Assembly (NCBI RefSeq): GCF_021513275.1
Contig: NZ_CP090978.1
Coordinates: 5,499,247-5,563,246, forward strand
Reading direction: 5' to 3'
Length of the DNA: 64,000 nt
Origin: Paenibacillus hexagrammi
GTDB taxonomy: Bacteria > Bacillota > Bacilli > Paenibacillales > NBRC-103111
Shown: positions 26,274 through 36,253 of the stretch, piece after piece
Layout: the number at the start of each line of letters is the position of its first letter
How positions within the stretch are numbered: position 1 is the stretch's first letter
The notes under the pieces: model-generated
The model's database searches: none
What the model was told of the DNA's origin: nothing
Seen by the model: the letters and a program-made list of their open reading frames with translations, nothing else
Program-made: the position numbers and the translations under genes

Positions 26274-27737
26274 ATGATGAAATTAAGGAAGAAATGGATG
26301 CCTCTGCTGCTTGCAACGCTGCTCACTTTGTCGCTTGTGATGCTTAGCACCTTAAGTCTGGGCAAGCCCCAGACGGCGGAAGCGGCAACGAGCGCATTCA
26401 AGGGGGTGAACTGGGCAGATTCGCGGGATAATTTTGTGAATGGAGTGCTCTACGTATCCGGGCTAAGCTCTTCCGACACCTATGCATCTGCGTCTACCGT
26501 CGCCGACAAAGTCGTCGGACAATTCGTGTCAACACTCGGCGCCAATACCATCCGCATGCCGATCAATGAGCCGACGGTCTCCAGCTATTGGGGCACTTAT
26601 ACCGGGGCCATCGACAAGGCGCTAACCAAAGGAAATGTGATCCTCGCCTACTGGGCGTACAGCAGCGGTAAGCCTGCAAACATGACTGACTTCTGGAACA
26701 TGTGGACGACGGTCGTCAATAAGTACGGCAGCAATGCCAATGTCTATTTTGAAGTCATCAATGAGCCTTATGGCTACAGCAACACAGATCTGAACAATAT
26801 GTACAACGATTGGCTGACGACATACTCCACGATTCCCAAGGGGAGAATTATCCTTGATGGCGCGGGCTATGCGCAGAACGTTTCTGTTCCCGGCGGCGAT
26901 TCCCGCTTGAATGATACATTACTTGCCGTTCATGATTATTCGTTCTTTGTGGGCACGCCTTACATGAGCGAAGCTCAGTGGGCGGATCATCTGAAGGGTT
27001 ATGTCGGCAGCTATGCGTCCCGGACGATCATGACGGAATGGGGCTCGATGATGCAAGCGGGGTACAGTTCGAGATACAATACGACCTATCCGCTTCAGGA
27101 TTACAACACACCGGGAGGCTCACTGTGGGTCGCCTATGTGAGGGGAATCAGCAGCCAGCTGCGAGAATGGGGAATGGGCAGCGTATATTGGCCCGGACTC
27201 CGGGACGGTGATGGCTACAGCATGACCACCAAGTCGGGCAGCGGCTCCGGCATTAGCCTGACAGTGAATAATCCGTCGGGACTCACAAGGCTTCAATATG
27301 CTTGGGGTATGGGCTCAGACGATCCGGCGGTCATTTATGTGAAAATCAAAAATGTGACAGCCGGCCTTTACATCGATGGCATGGGCCGGACGACAAACGG
27401 ATCGGCAACAGGGCAATATTCGGCAAGCAGCAGCACGAATCAACAGTGGGCGCTCGAGCCGTCAGGGTACAATTACAAGCTGAAAAACCGTGCAACCGGC
27501 TTGTATCTGGACGGTATGGGCCGAACCGCGAACGGAAGCGATGCCGGACAATACAGCAGCAGCTCCAGCAGCAATCAAATCTGGCAGCTGGTCTCCTCCG
27601 GAGCGAATGTCAGGTTCAAGAATGCAGCGACAGGATTGTACCTAGACGGCATGGGCCGCACAGCAAGCGGCAGCAATCTCGGCCAATACGCAAGCAGCGG
27701 CAGCAGCAACCAGCAATGGCAGATCGTTAGCCCATAG
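26274..27737 (+). CDS. GH5 glycoside hydrolase with ricin-type lectin repeats
   Basis: 487 residues. There is a signal peptide (about 1-38, ending AEA-AT), a GH5 catalytic TIM barrel (about 42-340) and a C-terminal trefoil (about 350-487). The acid/base Glu is in YFEVINEPYG and the nucleophile Glu in IMTEWGS. The trefoil is built of three repeats of the form TGLYLDGMGRT.NGS..GQY with N/QQW ends, a ricin-type carbohydrate-binding module. This is a secreted beta-glucanase or mannanase class enzyme; the exact glycan is not predictable. It has its own cre-like site and terminator. Confidence 0.9.
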   Translation: MMKLRKKWMPLLLATLLTLSLVMLSTLSLGKPQTAEAATSAFKGVNWADSRDNFVNGVLYVSGLSSSDTYASASTVADKVVGQFVSTLGANTIRMPINEPTVSSYWGTYTGAIDKALTKGNVILAYWAYSSGKPANMTDFWNMWTTVVNKYGSNANVYFEVINEPYGYSNTDLNNMYNDWLTTYSTIPKGRIILDGAGYAQNVSVPGGDSRLNDTLLAVHDYSFFVGTPYMSEAQWADHLKGYVGSYASRTIMTEWGSMMQAGYSSRYNTTYPLQDYNTPGGSLWVAYVRGISSQLREWGMGSVYWPGLRDGDGYSMTTKSGSGSGISLTVNNPSGLTRLQYAWGMGSDDPAVIYVKIKNVTAGLYIDGMGRTTNGSATGQYSASSSTNQQWALEPSGYNYKLKNRATGLYLDGMGRTANGSDAGQYSSSSSSNQIWQLVSSGANVRFKNAATGLYLDGMGRTASGSNLGQYASSGSSNQQWQIVSP

Positions 27738-27751
27738 AACCGATTACATAC

Positions 27752-27793
27752 AACAAAGGAGCTAAGTCGTTTACTTGACTTAGCTCCTTTGGG
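27752..27793. terminator. Terminator of the GH5 gene
   Basis: A 14-bp perfect stem AAAGGAGCTAAGTC/GACTTAGCTCCTTT (27755-27790) with an 8-base loop and flanking T-rich end. Confidence 0.85.
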
Positions 27794-27880
27794 TTATTGA
27801 TTGAGTGATGTTACTTGATTGCACCTGTCAAAAGCCGCCGCTTCGCCTCTCGAAAAACGGCTGAGCCCCACATTACTCCG

Positions 27881-28689
27881 TTAAACTCCCGGTATTGGCG
27901 CACGCTTGTGCTCGGTTTTCAAATATTGCTTCTCCAGCTTTTCCTGTACGGCCGGATCGATTTGCTTACCTTCCAGGTAGTCGCTGTTGTCTCCGTATGT
28001 AATGCCCAGCTCGTTCTCATCGGTCTGACCATCCCATAAGCCGGCTGTCGGCGCTTTATCGAGTACGCTTTGCGGAACTCAAGCTTGGATGCCAAGGAGC
28101 GGACTTGGCGCTTGTTGAGAGTGCTAAGCGGTGTAATATCTACAGCTCCATCCCCGTATTTGGTGAAAAAGCCTGTAATCGCTTCGGATGCATGATCTGT
28201 CCCTACAACGATTAGCCCCAATTCAAAAGCAATCGCGTACTGCATCACCATGCGCGTTCTCGCTTTCACATTGCCTTTGCCGCCGCGGCTGATATGCTGG
28301 TGAACACCGATGTGCTTCAAGCCGTACTCCACTTCGATGGCGATTTCATCAACCGCTTCCTGAATGTTATTCTCGATCTGATACTTCAAATCGAAGGCCT
28401 TGGCGACCGCGTAGCTGTCTTCAATGTCAACCTGTTCGCCGTAAGGCTGGAATACGCCTACCGTCTTGTACTCTGTTCCTGTTTCTTCCGTCAATTCATC
28501 GGTTGCCTTCTTGCAAAGACCTGTGGCTACCGCACTGTCGATACCGCCGCTGATCGCGATCAGAAGCCCCTTGGCATTCGCGCCTTTTACATAATTTTTG
28601 AGAAAATCGACGCGTTTGCGAATCTCTTCGTCCACATCAATCTCCGGCTTCACGCCGAGTTTGGCAATGATATCCTGCTGCAAGCTCAT
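27881..28689 (-). CDS. nadE: NAD synthetase, ammonia-dependent (frameshifted)
   Basis: About 269 residues from the ATG at 28689, after AAGGTGG. The pyrophosphatase loop [17 protein letters not shown] and [21 protein letters not shown] are clear. After ASKL the frame breaks near 28078-28081. With one G restored it continues [39 protein letters not shown] and ends at the TAA (27881-27883). The enzyme amidates deamido-NAD to NAD. It is normally essential, so an assembly error is far more likely than a pseudogene. Confidence 0.9.
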
Positions 28690-28720
28690 CTCTCTCTCCA
28701 CCTTATCTTTGTAATAGTAA

Positions 28721-28760
28721 CAAAGAGCCCACCTTGCAAGAGCTTTGCAATGCGGGCTTC
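28721..28760 (-). terminator. Terminator between brxB and nadE
   Basis: AGCCCACCTTGCAA paired with TTGCAATGCGGGCT (28726-28758, one mismatch). On the minus strand CTTTGTT follows. Confidence 0.65.
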
Positions 28761-28792
28761 ATGCCTCATGATGTATGAGTAATACCACTTGC

Positions 28793-29230
28793 TTAATTGC
28801 AATATTCGTTGAAGGCGCCGATCAGGTCGCCGGCGATCATTTCTGCAGAGCGGTCCTCGATTTGGTGACGTTGGATGAAGTGAACCAATTCCCCATTTTT
28901 GAACAAGGCGATGGACGGTGAAGAAGGCGGGTAAGGAGCCAAATATTCACGCGCTTTCGCTGTTGCATCTTTTTCCTGTCCTGCAAACACGGTGTACGTG
29001 TAAGTAGGCAGTGTATCGTTCTGAAGCGCTCTTGCAACGCCAGGTCGGCATTGTCCAGCGGCGCAGCCGCATACGGAGTTGATGACCAGCAGCATCGTAC
29101 CGTCCTTGGAATTTTCAATCGCTTCATCTACTTGCTCCGGTGTAAGAAGCTCCTTGATGCCCAGACGGGTCAAGTCCTCTCTCATCGGTTTTACCATATC
29201 TTTCATATAAGAATCAAAAGACATTGCCAT
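28793..29230 (-). CDS. brxB: Bacilliredoxin BrxA/BrxB family protein
   Basis: 145 residues; the ATG at 29230 follows AAGGGGTGG. It is a thioredoxin-like fold with the family's CGC active site in VINSVCGCAAGQCRPGVARA, plus PPSSPSIALFKNGELVHF with the cis-Pro. Bacilliredoxins remove bacillithiol from S-bacillithiolated proteins in the cytosol. The BrxA and BrxB paralogues cannot be told apart safely here. A TTTGCT-17-TATAAT promoter (29313-29285, minus) lies upstream. Confidence 0.88.
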   Translation of the reverse strand: MAMSFDSYMKDMVKPMREDLTRLGIKELLTPEQVDEAIENSKDGTMLLVINSVCGCAAGQCRPGVARALQNDTLPTYTYTVFAGQEKDATAKAREYLAPYPPSSPSIALFKNGELVHFIQRHQIEDRSAEMIAGDLIGAFNEYCN

Positions 29231-29408
29231 ATGTTCCACCCCTTAGGATATAAGTTTGACAAACATGAATGTTGATTAAGTCATATTATACATCCGTATG
29301 GATGGAAAGCAAAGCGCGAATACGCCCGCAGAGCGGACCGGCTGCTGCTCAAGCTCACTGCCGGAATCTCTGCGGGACGTAAAGGTCCAATATGGAGCAA
29401 GGCCCAAG

Positions 29409-29828
29409 CTATTGCTTCGCCCTGCTGTCTTGTTTCTTGGCTGCTTTACCAGGGTCAGCCTGACCCAGATCGTATTCGTAGGCGACATCCTTGTCGGGAT
29501 GCATGAAAATGCCGCTTTGAGGGGCGATGCCCTTCTCAAAATAGTCCCGGTTCTCGGCCGTTTGGAAGCCGATATCCTTATAAGGATGGACCCACTCATC
29601 CCCTGCCATAACGGCGGGATCTGTATCCTCCGTCCACTGTTCCAGCGGAGAATTCGCGGATTCATAGTCATGGTCGCCGATCACGATACCGTGCTCATTG
29701 ACAAATGCCTCGCGCGGCCCGCGGCCCTGCTGAAACTCGGGCAGAAAATTAATCTCAAACGGGTCGAGTTCGGGCTGCCCCCCTGCTTCGGTTGCTTTCG
29801 TCTGCTTCTGTTTCTGTTGATCGTTCAT
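29409..29828 (-). CDS. DUF3905-like conserved protein
   Basis: 139 residues with GGAAGGAGGTCACC immediately upstream. Acidic and soluble, with the blocks DPFEINFLPEFQQGRGPREA, VNEHGIVIGDHDYES and DPAVMAGDEWVHPYKDIGF. These match my recollection of DUF3905 proteins of spore-forming Bacilli. Function is unknown. A small hydrophilic gene lies 52 bases upstream on the same strand. Confidence 0.65.
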   Translation of the reverse strand: MNDQQKQKQTKATEAGGQPELDPFEINFLPEFQQGRGPREAFVNEHGIVIGDHDYESANSPLEQWTEDTDPAVMAGDEWVHPYKDIGFQTAENRDYFEKGIAPQSGIFMHPDKDVAYEYDLGQADPGKAAKKQDSRAKQ

Positions 29829-29880
29829 GGTGACCTCCTTCCAGATGCCACTTCAGAGAGCGGCTTTCGCCTGCTCACTT

Positions 29881-30015
29881 TTACTCGGCTGGCCGATTCG
29901 GACCATCGAGCTTCTTGTCGACAAAGCCCTCTTTTCCAACTGTGGAAGTTTGATTTTGACGCTGCTTGTTTTGCTCTTCTTGCTGGATTTGCGTTTTGGA
30001 ATCGTTGTTGTTCAT
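29881..30015 (-). CDS. Small hydrophilic protein
   Basis: 44 residues from the ATG at 30015, preceded by GAAAGGAGCTGAG. The composition is Gln/Asn/Lys-rich with a defined tail EGFVDKKLDGPNRPAE, the kind of short conserved ending seen in small spore proteins. No family is claimed. It is probably co-transcribed with the DUF3905-like gene. Confidence 0.5.
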   Translation of the reverse strand: MNNNDSKTQIQQEEQNKQRQNQTSTVGKEGFVDKKLDGPNRPAE

Positions 30016-30242
30016 GCTTTTCTCAGCTCCTTTCTGCTTGTATTATGCGCCTTCGTGAAGAGAAGCATTCCAGATTCAGACATGACTGCGGACAGAAGAA
30101 TCCCCTGCGCCTTGCGAATGTCCTGACGCGGTCACAATAGCATTCAGGACAGATTTACCATCAGGGCCCTTACGGTACCGTGCAACGAATACGAAAGAAA
30201 GGTTGAGAGGCGCAGGTCCACTCTCGCTCTTGTACGCAATCT

Positions 30243-31139
30243 CTATGATAAGAATTGAAAAGTAAACGAAGAACGCGAAAGCGTCTCAAAGCGAAACCCA
30301 TCGCTTTTCAGCTTCTGAATGATGACGGGAAGCGCCTCGACCGTCGTAGTCTTATGGGTGTTGTCGTGCATAAGAACGATGATACTCTGCTTGCCCTTGC
30401 TTGCTCCAATCACGGAGGCAATGATCATCTCTTTATCTTGAACAGGTGCTGCGGCATCCGTGGAGCTGACATTCCAGTCGAAGTACTGATATCCGTCTTC
30501 CTGCATGGCTTTGGCGATTTTCCTCATAATCCCTCTCCCGCCCGGCTTCCAGCTTAAATGGTTATTCGAGCCGCCGGGAAACCGGATAATATCTGGCTTC
30601 ACGCCTACCGTCTCCTCCAGCAGACGGTCCAGCTTGCGTGCATCTCGGCGAAAAGCATCTACAGACCGGTAAATGGTCTTGTATTCATGCGAGTACGTGT
30701 GATTGCCAAGCGCATGGCCGTCAGCCGCGATTTGTTTGTAAAGCGCCTTGCCCTCGCTTCCTTCATTGCCTACGACGAAGAAAGTCGCTTTCACGTGCTG
30801 TTCCTTCAAAATGCGCAAAATCTTACTTGTACTCTGCGAGGGTCCGTCATCGAAAGTCAAATATGCGACTTTACCGCCTAATAAGGCAGGCTTGGGTAAA
30901 GCGTGGGCACGAAGAAGCTCGCGCGAGCCGGAATAGAAATGCTGCGTTTCTACAATAGAATCGTCGATCGGGGGTGATATGGCTCGGGCTTGCTGCTGGC
31001 TTTGCAGGTGAAGCGGAGTCTTACTATCCGGTGTAGGGTCAAGTCCGTTACTGTTCTTGCAGCCGGAAACTGACATGCCAAGCATCAAGATGACCGCTAG
31101 CAGACAGCAAAACCGTACACATTCTGCCATTCTATTCAT
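30243..31139 (-). CDS. Polysaccharide deacetylase lipoprotein
   Basis: 298 residues with GAGGGGGG upstream. The lipoprotein signal ends GMSVSGC. The NodB homology domain (about 90-290) has motif 1 YLTFDDGPSQST, motif 2 HALGNHTYSHEY, motif 3 IIRFPGGSNNH, motif 4 YFDWNVSSTDA and motif 5 IIVLMHD, so all catalytic and metal residues are present. It most likely deacetylates peptidoglycan or a surface glycan at the outer membrane face. It is not part of the neighbouring Tad operon, which ends at a terminator before it. Confidence 0.88.
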   Translation of the reverse strand: MNRMAECVRFCCLLAVILMLGMSVSGCKNSNGLDPTPDSKTPLHLQSQQQARAISPPIDDSIVETQHFYSGSRELLRAHALPKPALLGGKVAYLTFDDGPSQSTSKILRILKEQHVKATFFVVGNEGSEGKALYKQIAADGHALGNHTYSHEYKTIYRSVDAFRRDARKLDRLLEETVGVKPDIIRFPGGSNNHLSWKPGGRGIMRKIAKAMQEDGYQYFDWNVSSTDAAAPVQDKEMIIASVIGASKGKQSIIVLMHDNTHKTTTVEALPVIIQKLKSDGFRFETLSRSSFTFQFLS

Positions 31140-31307
31140 GCATGTCCCCCCTCAAGATCATATGACCAAGTCCTGACATCCTTATTATGGCTTTCTTCCC
31201 AAAGGGGCGGGCTGGTACTTTCTGGGGGAGGCAAATTGAGACGAATGATACCCGTGAGTTAAAGCGGAGTTCATTGCGATGTATACAAACTTAAACTTTC
31301 ATATCAA

Positions 31308-31336
31308 CGCAAAAAAACCGGCACTTGGCCGGTCGA
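31308..31336 (-). terminator. Terminator of the Tad operon
   Basis: ACCGGC/GCCGGT stem with the loop ACTTG (31317-31333), followed on the minus strand by seven T residues. Confidence 0.85.
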
Positions 31337-31361
31337 GGCTTATCCTCTCTGCTCTATTCAC

Positions 31362-32282
31362 TTACTTCGAGAATGTCTGAATGAATTGAATCAACGCCGG
31401 TCCCAGCAGCACAATAAAGAGGCTGGGGAATATGAACAAGACGAGCGGGAACAGCATCTTAATCGGCGCCTTCATCGCCGCCTCTTCTGCCCGCTGTTTG
31501 CGCTGTTCACGCACTTCGTGCGACTGCACCCGCAGCACCTGCACCATCCCGATACCCAGCTTCTCCGCTTGCAGGATGCTGCTGATCAGCACCTTCATTT
31601 CATCGAGCTCCAACCGTTCACGCACACTCTGAAGCGCTTCACGGCGGGTCTTGCCAAGCCGTATTTCTTCCAGACAGCGCTGAAATTCACTGGTCACAAC
31701 GCCTTCTTTCTTCGAAATCAGCTTGCTCAGCGCAGAGTCAAAACCCAGTCCTGCTTCCAGACTGACTGTCAGCAGGTCCAGCACATCCGGCAGCTCCCTA
31801 AGAGCTTGCCTGCTGCGCTGTTTGATCTTAAGCCCCAAGTAAAATTGGGGCAGCACAAAAGCGATGACGAGCCCCACGCCGGCAAAAGCAAAGATACCGC
31901 CGGGACCTAACCGGATAAGGCCGGCGTACAATCCTGCCAAGCATGGCAAGAGCAGCAGCAGAGCAATCTCGGCGATTCGGAAATCGACGGGAGTGAGCCC
32001 GAAGGGATGCCCGGCCTGCATCAGCCTGAGCTCGAGCTTGGCTTCCTTTTGGCCCGGCATACGCCTGCCAAAACCGCGCTTCAGCTCCTTCCACAAGAAG
32101 AGCAGGAGTCTTTGCAGCAGTCTCCTTTTGGTTTTGATCTCCTGCTGTTGCGGTTCGGCTGTATCCTCCTTCTCCGTAATCCAGGAAATTCTGCGCTGCA
32201 TATGCTTTCGGCGGTCCTGCTTCCATATAAAAGGCGCGTACACCAGCAAGGTGACTGTAAAAAAGAACGTCACATAAACCAT
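31362..32282 (-). CDS. tadC: Tad pilus assembly inner-membrane protein TadC
   Basis: 306 residues; starts three bases after tadB. It is a type II secretion F (GspF/TadC) domain with RELPDVLDLLTVSLEAGLGFDSAL, EIRLGKTRREALQSVRERL and a QAEKLGIGMVQVLRVQSHEVR block. Helices lie near the N terminus, in the middle (IAEIALLLLLPCLAG, FAGVGLVIAFVLPQ) and at the C terminus (PLVLFIFPSLFIVLLGPAL). It forms the membrane platform with TadB. Confidence 0.92.
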   Translation of the reverse strand: MVYVTFFFTVTLLVYAPFIWKQDRRKHMQRRISWITEKEDTAEPQQQEIKTKRRLLQRLLLFLWKELKRGFGRRMPGQKEAKLELRLMQAGHPFGLTPVDFRIAEIALLLLLPCLAGLYAGLIRLGPGGIFAFAGVGLVIAFVLPQFYLGLKIKQRSRQALRELPDVLDLLTVSLEAGLGFDSALSKLISKKEGVVTSEFQRCLEEIRLGKTRREALQSVRERLELDEMKVLISSILQAEKLGIGMVQVLRVQSHEVREQRKQRAEEAAMKAPIKMLFPLVLFIFPSLFIVLLGPALIQFIQTFSK

Positions 32283-32285
32283 CAG

Positions 32286-33242
32286 CTACACCTCAATTGT
32301 TGTCAGCTTACGTATGAATACAAATCCGATGATGCCTGAGATAGCTCCGCAAGCCAGCATGAGCATGCCTACTGGATGGTTGAAGAGCGCTCCGATATAC
32401 TCGGGCTCGATCATATAGATCAGCACCCCTAGCACAATCGGCAGCAGGCCGATGACCATACCCGAGAGCCGTCCCTGTGCTGTAAGCGTCTGGATCTGCC
32501 GTTGAATCTTGCTCCTGTCGCGGATCGTTTGCACAATGGTCTCCAGTACGGTAGCCAAATTGCCGCCGATCTGCCGTTGAATCAGGATCGCTTGGATCAT
32601 AAGATCCAAATCCTCGCTGGGCATGCGCTCCTTTAATTCATGAAGCGCGTCCTCCATGCTGCTCCCGTACTGCATCTCCCGCAGCACCATTTCAATCTCC
32701 TCCTGAATCGGGGAGGATGCTTCGTCCATTACCGTTTTTAGCGCCTGCGTGAAGCTGAATCCGGCTCTCAGGGAGCCGATAATGGTTGTAATCATATCCT
32801 GCAAGCCGTCATTGAATTTGGAAATCCGTTCCCGCTCCTTGCGGGCGACCAGCCATTTGGGAAGTAAATAGCCGACAACGGCGCCGATCAGAAGAAAAAA
32901 GAAGCGACCTGAAAGCAGGTACAACAGACCTCCGCCAAGCGCAGCCGCAATCCATTGAAACAGAATGTACTCTTCGGGTTTCAGCGGAACACCAGCGCTT
33001 TGCAGCATGTTTTTCAGCTTATCCGTTTTGCTCTTGGAGAGCACTTTTTCCCGGATTGTTTGCTTATACAGCTGTAATTGAACTAACTGCTTGAATTTGC
33101 CCGCACTCAGCTTCTTGCGGTTCTGGAGGTCCAAATACCGCTTGATTCGCTTCTCCATTCGTTTGTCTGACGAGAACAGCGACTGCAGCACGGCCATAAA
33201 AAAAGAAAACTGGAGAAAGCAAACAATATCAGGATCAGCCAT
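32286..33242 (-). CDS. tadB: Tad pilus assembly inner-membrane protein TadB
   Basis: 318 residues from the ATG at 33242, after GAGGA; it begins two bases from the tadA stop. The F domain contains FNDGLQDMITTIIGSLRAGFSF, VLREMQYGSSMEDALHELKE and LMIQAILIQRQIGGNLATVLE. Helices at about 70-110 and 265-310 anchor it. It is the TadC partner of the pilus platform. Confidence 0.92.
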   Translation of the reverse strand: MADPDIVCFLQFSFFMAVLQSLFSSDKRMEKRIKRYLDLQNRKKLSAGKFKQLVQLQLYKQTIREKVLSKSKTDKLKNMLQSAGVPLKPEEYILFQWIAAALGGGLLYLLSGRFFFLLIGAVVGYLLPKWLVARKERERISKFNDGLQDMITTIIGSLRAGFSFTQALKTVMDEASSPIQEEIEMVLREMQYGSSMEDALHELKERMPSEDLDLMIQAILIQRQIGGNLATVLETIVQTIRDRSKIQRQIQTLTAQGRLSGMVIGLLPIVLGVLIYMIEPEYIGALFNHPVGMLMLACGAISGIIGFVFIRKLTTIEV

Positions 33243-33243
33243 C

Positions 33244-34682
33244 TCACAAGTCCTCGCCTCCATCCAGAAATACCGAGGTGGGGATATGGATGCCTGAATG
33301 CTCCAACCGATCATAAAACTTGGGACGAATGCCCGTCGGCAGCAATCTTCCGATGATTTTGCCATTCTCTCCGATTCCTGTCTGCTGGAAGGTGAAAATA
33401 TCCTGCAGTACGATCACATCACCCTCCATACTCTGCACTTCGGTGATGTTCGTAATTTTGCGCGACCCGTCCTTCAGACGGGACTGTTGAATGATGACGT
33501 CCACCGCTCCGGCGATCTGTTCCCGAATCGCCTTGACCGGCAGCTCGATGCCGGCGAGCAGCACCATCGTTTCCAGACGCGCTATCATATCGCGCGGACT
33601 ATTGAGTGACCGGTCGCCAGCGACCCGTCGTGGCCGGTATTCATCGCTTGAAGCATATCCAGCGCTTCACCTCCGCGCACCTCGCCGATCACAATGCGGT
33701 CTGGACGCATCCGAAGGGAGTTGCGCACCAGATCGCGGATCGAGATGCCACCCTTGCCCTCGATGTTCGGCGGGCGCGATTCTAGCGATATGACGTGATC
33801 TTGCCAGAGCTGCAGCTCGGCAGCATCTTCGATTGTAACGATTCGTTCATCGCTGGGAATAAACGAGGAGAGCACGTTCAGTGTGGTGGTCTTACCGGAG
33901 CCCGTGCCTCCGCTGACAAATATGTTAAGTCTCGCTTTGACACAGGCTTCCAGGAAAATCGCCATCTCCCGGGATACGGTGCCAAATTGGATCAAATGTT
34001 CGATCGTATAAGGATCTTTGGAAAATTTACGTATCGTAATCGTTGGTCCGTTAAGCGCCAGCGGCGGAATAATCGCATTCACACGGGATCCGTCAGGCAG
34101 TCTGGCATCCACCATCGGACTGCTTTCATCGATGCGGCGGCCGATGGGCGCAACGATCTTTTCAATCACATGCATGACATGCTCATCGTCCCTGAATTGG
34201 ACATACGACAGCTCGATTCGTCCGCTGCGTTCGACGTACACCTGATTCGGTCCGTTCACCATCACTTCGGACACATCAGGATCAAGCAGTAGCGGATTAA
34301 TCGGCCCGAAGCCGGTCAAATCGTTGATCAGCTCCTCAACGACCTTTTTGCGATCGATTTTGCCGCGGAAGGTTTCGTCTTCTTTCATAATCTCGACCGC
34401 CATCGCGTCAAGCTTAGGCACGATCGCTTCGACATCATCGTCTTTCATTTCGCTGAGAATAAGCTTATGCAGCTTATTTTTCAGTTCCTGATGCTTGCTG
34501 ATTTCACGCGGATTCTCCTTATTCGCAGAGTCGGAGCGGCGTATATCGCGAAAGGTGCTGAGCAAATCCTTTTTCACGGGCTGCGCTGTCTGGAGGGTAT
34601 CTGCATGCTCCCCTTCGGCACCAGCTTCCGAATTCGGGTCGATTTGTCCGGCACGGGCTTGTATTTTATCCAGTAAGCTCAT
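33244..34682 (-). CDS. tadA: Tad secretion ATPase TadA/CpaF (frameshifted)
   Basis: About 479 residues with AAGGAGGAG upstream. The N-terminal domain has [17 protein letters not shown]. The core has the Walker [10 protein letters not shown], a DDESSP-like pocket ([18 protein letters not shown]) and [20 protein letters not shown]. The frame breaks after TGHS near 33602-33603. Restoring one A continues as [15 protein letters not shown] and then [18 protein letters not shown]. It powers Flp pilus assembly in the cytosol. Confidence 0.9.
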
Positions 34683-34696
34683 TCGCTGTCTCCTCC

Positions 34697-35548
34697 TTAC
34701 GATTGGGGTGCATTGCCTTTATTTTTGTTAAACAGCATATGAAAAATGGATGCAGGCTTCGGTTTGAAGAGCGAGATTTCCCTCCGGGAGATGAGCTGCT
34801 CGGCCATTTTGAACACCGATTTCGCGATGTCCGTTTTTCCTTGATTCAGAACAAACGGGATCCCGATATTTATAGATTGAGAGACAATCTGAAAATCATT
34901 CGGCACGTAGATGGGATTCTCCGCCCCAAGAATATCCGGCACATCCGAAGCCTTGATGGCGCTTTCCATCGTAGACCGGTTAATAACGAGCTGCACCTTA
35001 TGCTTGAGGCCCAGCGCATCTAATGTTTCCAGCATCAGCTTCGTGTTTTTGATTGCGCTCATTTCAAGTGTGGTCAGCACGAAGATTTGATCTGCTTTCT
35101 CAATGAACTGCATCGTATTTTCCTGCAAGCCTACACCTGTATCGGCAATTAAATAATCGTGCTGAGCCAGCAGCATTTCACAAACCCGGTCAATCACGTC
35201 CGGTTTAATTAAATCTGCAAATTCCGGACGCTCAGGCGCAGCCAATACTTTCACGCCGCTGCTATGGCGGATCATGTAGCTAGGCAGCGTGTGCTTGTCG
35301 ATCGTATCGATACTTTCAGCCACATCTTTAATCGTGAAAGTGGGATGCAAATCCATCGCCAAGCTTACATCGTTAAACTGCAGATCCCCATCGATGATGC
35401 TGATCTGAATATTGCTTTTGGAAAGCGCGACAGCGAGATTGACAGCGAGTACAGTACGGCCGATGCCGCCCTTACTGCTGCATATGGCGATCATCTCGCC
35501 TCGCTTTTCCTTCAGCGGCCCCTCCATACCTGTATCGCTACTTTTCAT
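34697..35548 (-). CDS. tadZ: Tad pilus localisation ATPase TadZ/CpaE
   Basis: 283 residues from the ATG at 35548, after AAAGGAG; it overlaps the cpaB stop by 11 bases. It has a MinD/ParA-like fold with the deviant Walker [32 protein letters not shown] and LIADTGVGL. In most CpaE proteins a receiver-like domain precedes the ATPase; here only a short polar leader does, so this is the ATPase-only form. It directs pilus placement at the membrane. Confidence 0.85.
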   Translation of the reverse strand: MKSSDTGMEGPLKEKRGEMIAICSSKGGIGRTVLAVNLAVALSKSNIQISIIDGDLQFNDVSLAMDLHPTFTIKDVAESIDTIDKHTLPSYMIRHSSGVKVLAAPERPEFADLIKPDVIDRVCEMLLAQHDYLIADTGVGLQENTMQFIEKADQIFVLTTLEMSAIKNTKLMLETLDALGLKHKVQLVINRSTMESAIKASDVPDILGAENPIYVPNDFQIVSQSINIGIPFVLNQGKTDIAKSVFKMAEQLISRREISLFKPKPASIFHMLFNKNKGNAPQS

Positions 35549-36242
35549 CTCCGCCTGCTCCTTTCGATTCTGTCTCTCCATTTGGCTGGATCCGGCTATA
35601 CAGCATTAAGCTCACGCTTCCAGCTTCACTCGCATTAACCAACGCTACTGCGTCCTGCGGCTTCACTTCAAGCGTTACCGAGGAGTATTCCACATAAGGC
35701 GTCTCCGTGGTTGCCTCGACCATTCTTCGTCCAACGGCAAGCACCCTGGCATGCTGCAAGATGAGCGTGGAAACAAGCGGCCCATTGGACTGTTTATCCG
35801 TTTGGTTCGAAATCACATCGACATAATCATCGGGCTCGATCAAGTTGGAAACTGATCTGACGATATTGACTCCAACAGACACAGCCCGATAGCCGTCCGT
35901 CACTTTCCGCGAGACAAGCAGCGCTTCTTCCTTCTGCCCTTGCAGATGGTGGCTCAGCAGCATCTCTCCCGGAGCCAGATCACTGTTGGCGATTTTTCCC
36001 GCGGCTTCCTCTATAGTGAGTACGGCCTCTGGGTGCAGCGCCTTCTTGGGCACTTGCGCAATTTCAATAGCACCTGCATCAATCACAGTGTTGCGCTTGA
36101 TGGGCTGCTTCGCCACAACCACATCCGTCATGTTGGTATTGATAACTGCCGCTTCATCGAATTTTTTCATATATTTGATAAAAAGAAAGGTTGTTAACAA
36201 CCCCATGATAACCGCCAGTATCAAAACCGCTTTTGATCGCAT
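35538..36242 (-). CDS. cpaB: Flp pilus assembly protein CpaB/RcpC
   Basis: 234 residues with GTAGGAGAG upstream. One N-terminal transmembrane helix (about 4-24) is followed by a SAF domain (VVVAKQPIKRNTVIDAGAIE through LAPGEMLLSHHL). An RcpC-type C-terminal domain contains GYRAVSVGVNIVRSVSNLI and DDYVDVISN. In Gram-negatives CpaB works with the outer-membrane secretin; here it probably acts in the cell wall zone. Confidence 0.88.
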   Translation of the reverse strand: MRSKAVLILAVIMGLLTTFLFIKYMKKFDEAAVINTNMTDVVVAKQPIKRNTVIDAGAIEIAQVPKKALHPEAVLTIEEAAGKIANSDLAPGEMLLSHHLQGQKEEALLVSRKVTDGYRAVSVGVNIVRSVSNLIEPDDYVDVISNQTDKQSNGPLVSTLILQHARVLAVGRRMVEATTETPYVEYSSVTLEVKPQDAVALVNASEAGSVSLMLYSRIQPNGETESKGAGGDEK

Positions 36243-36253
36243 ATTCGGCTCTC

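Noticed and set aside
33244..34682. Programmed frameshifting in tadA, or separate tadA1/tadA2 genes
   Set aside because: No slippery heptamer or downstream structure is evident, and many unrelated genes in the window show the same kind of one-base break.
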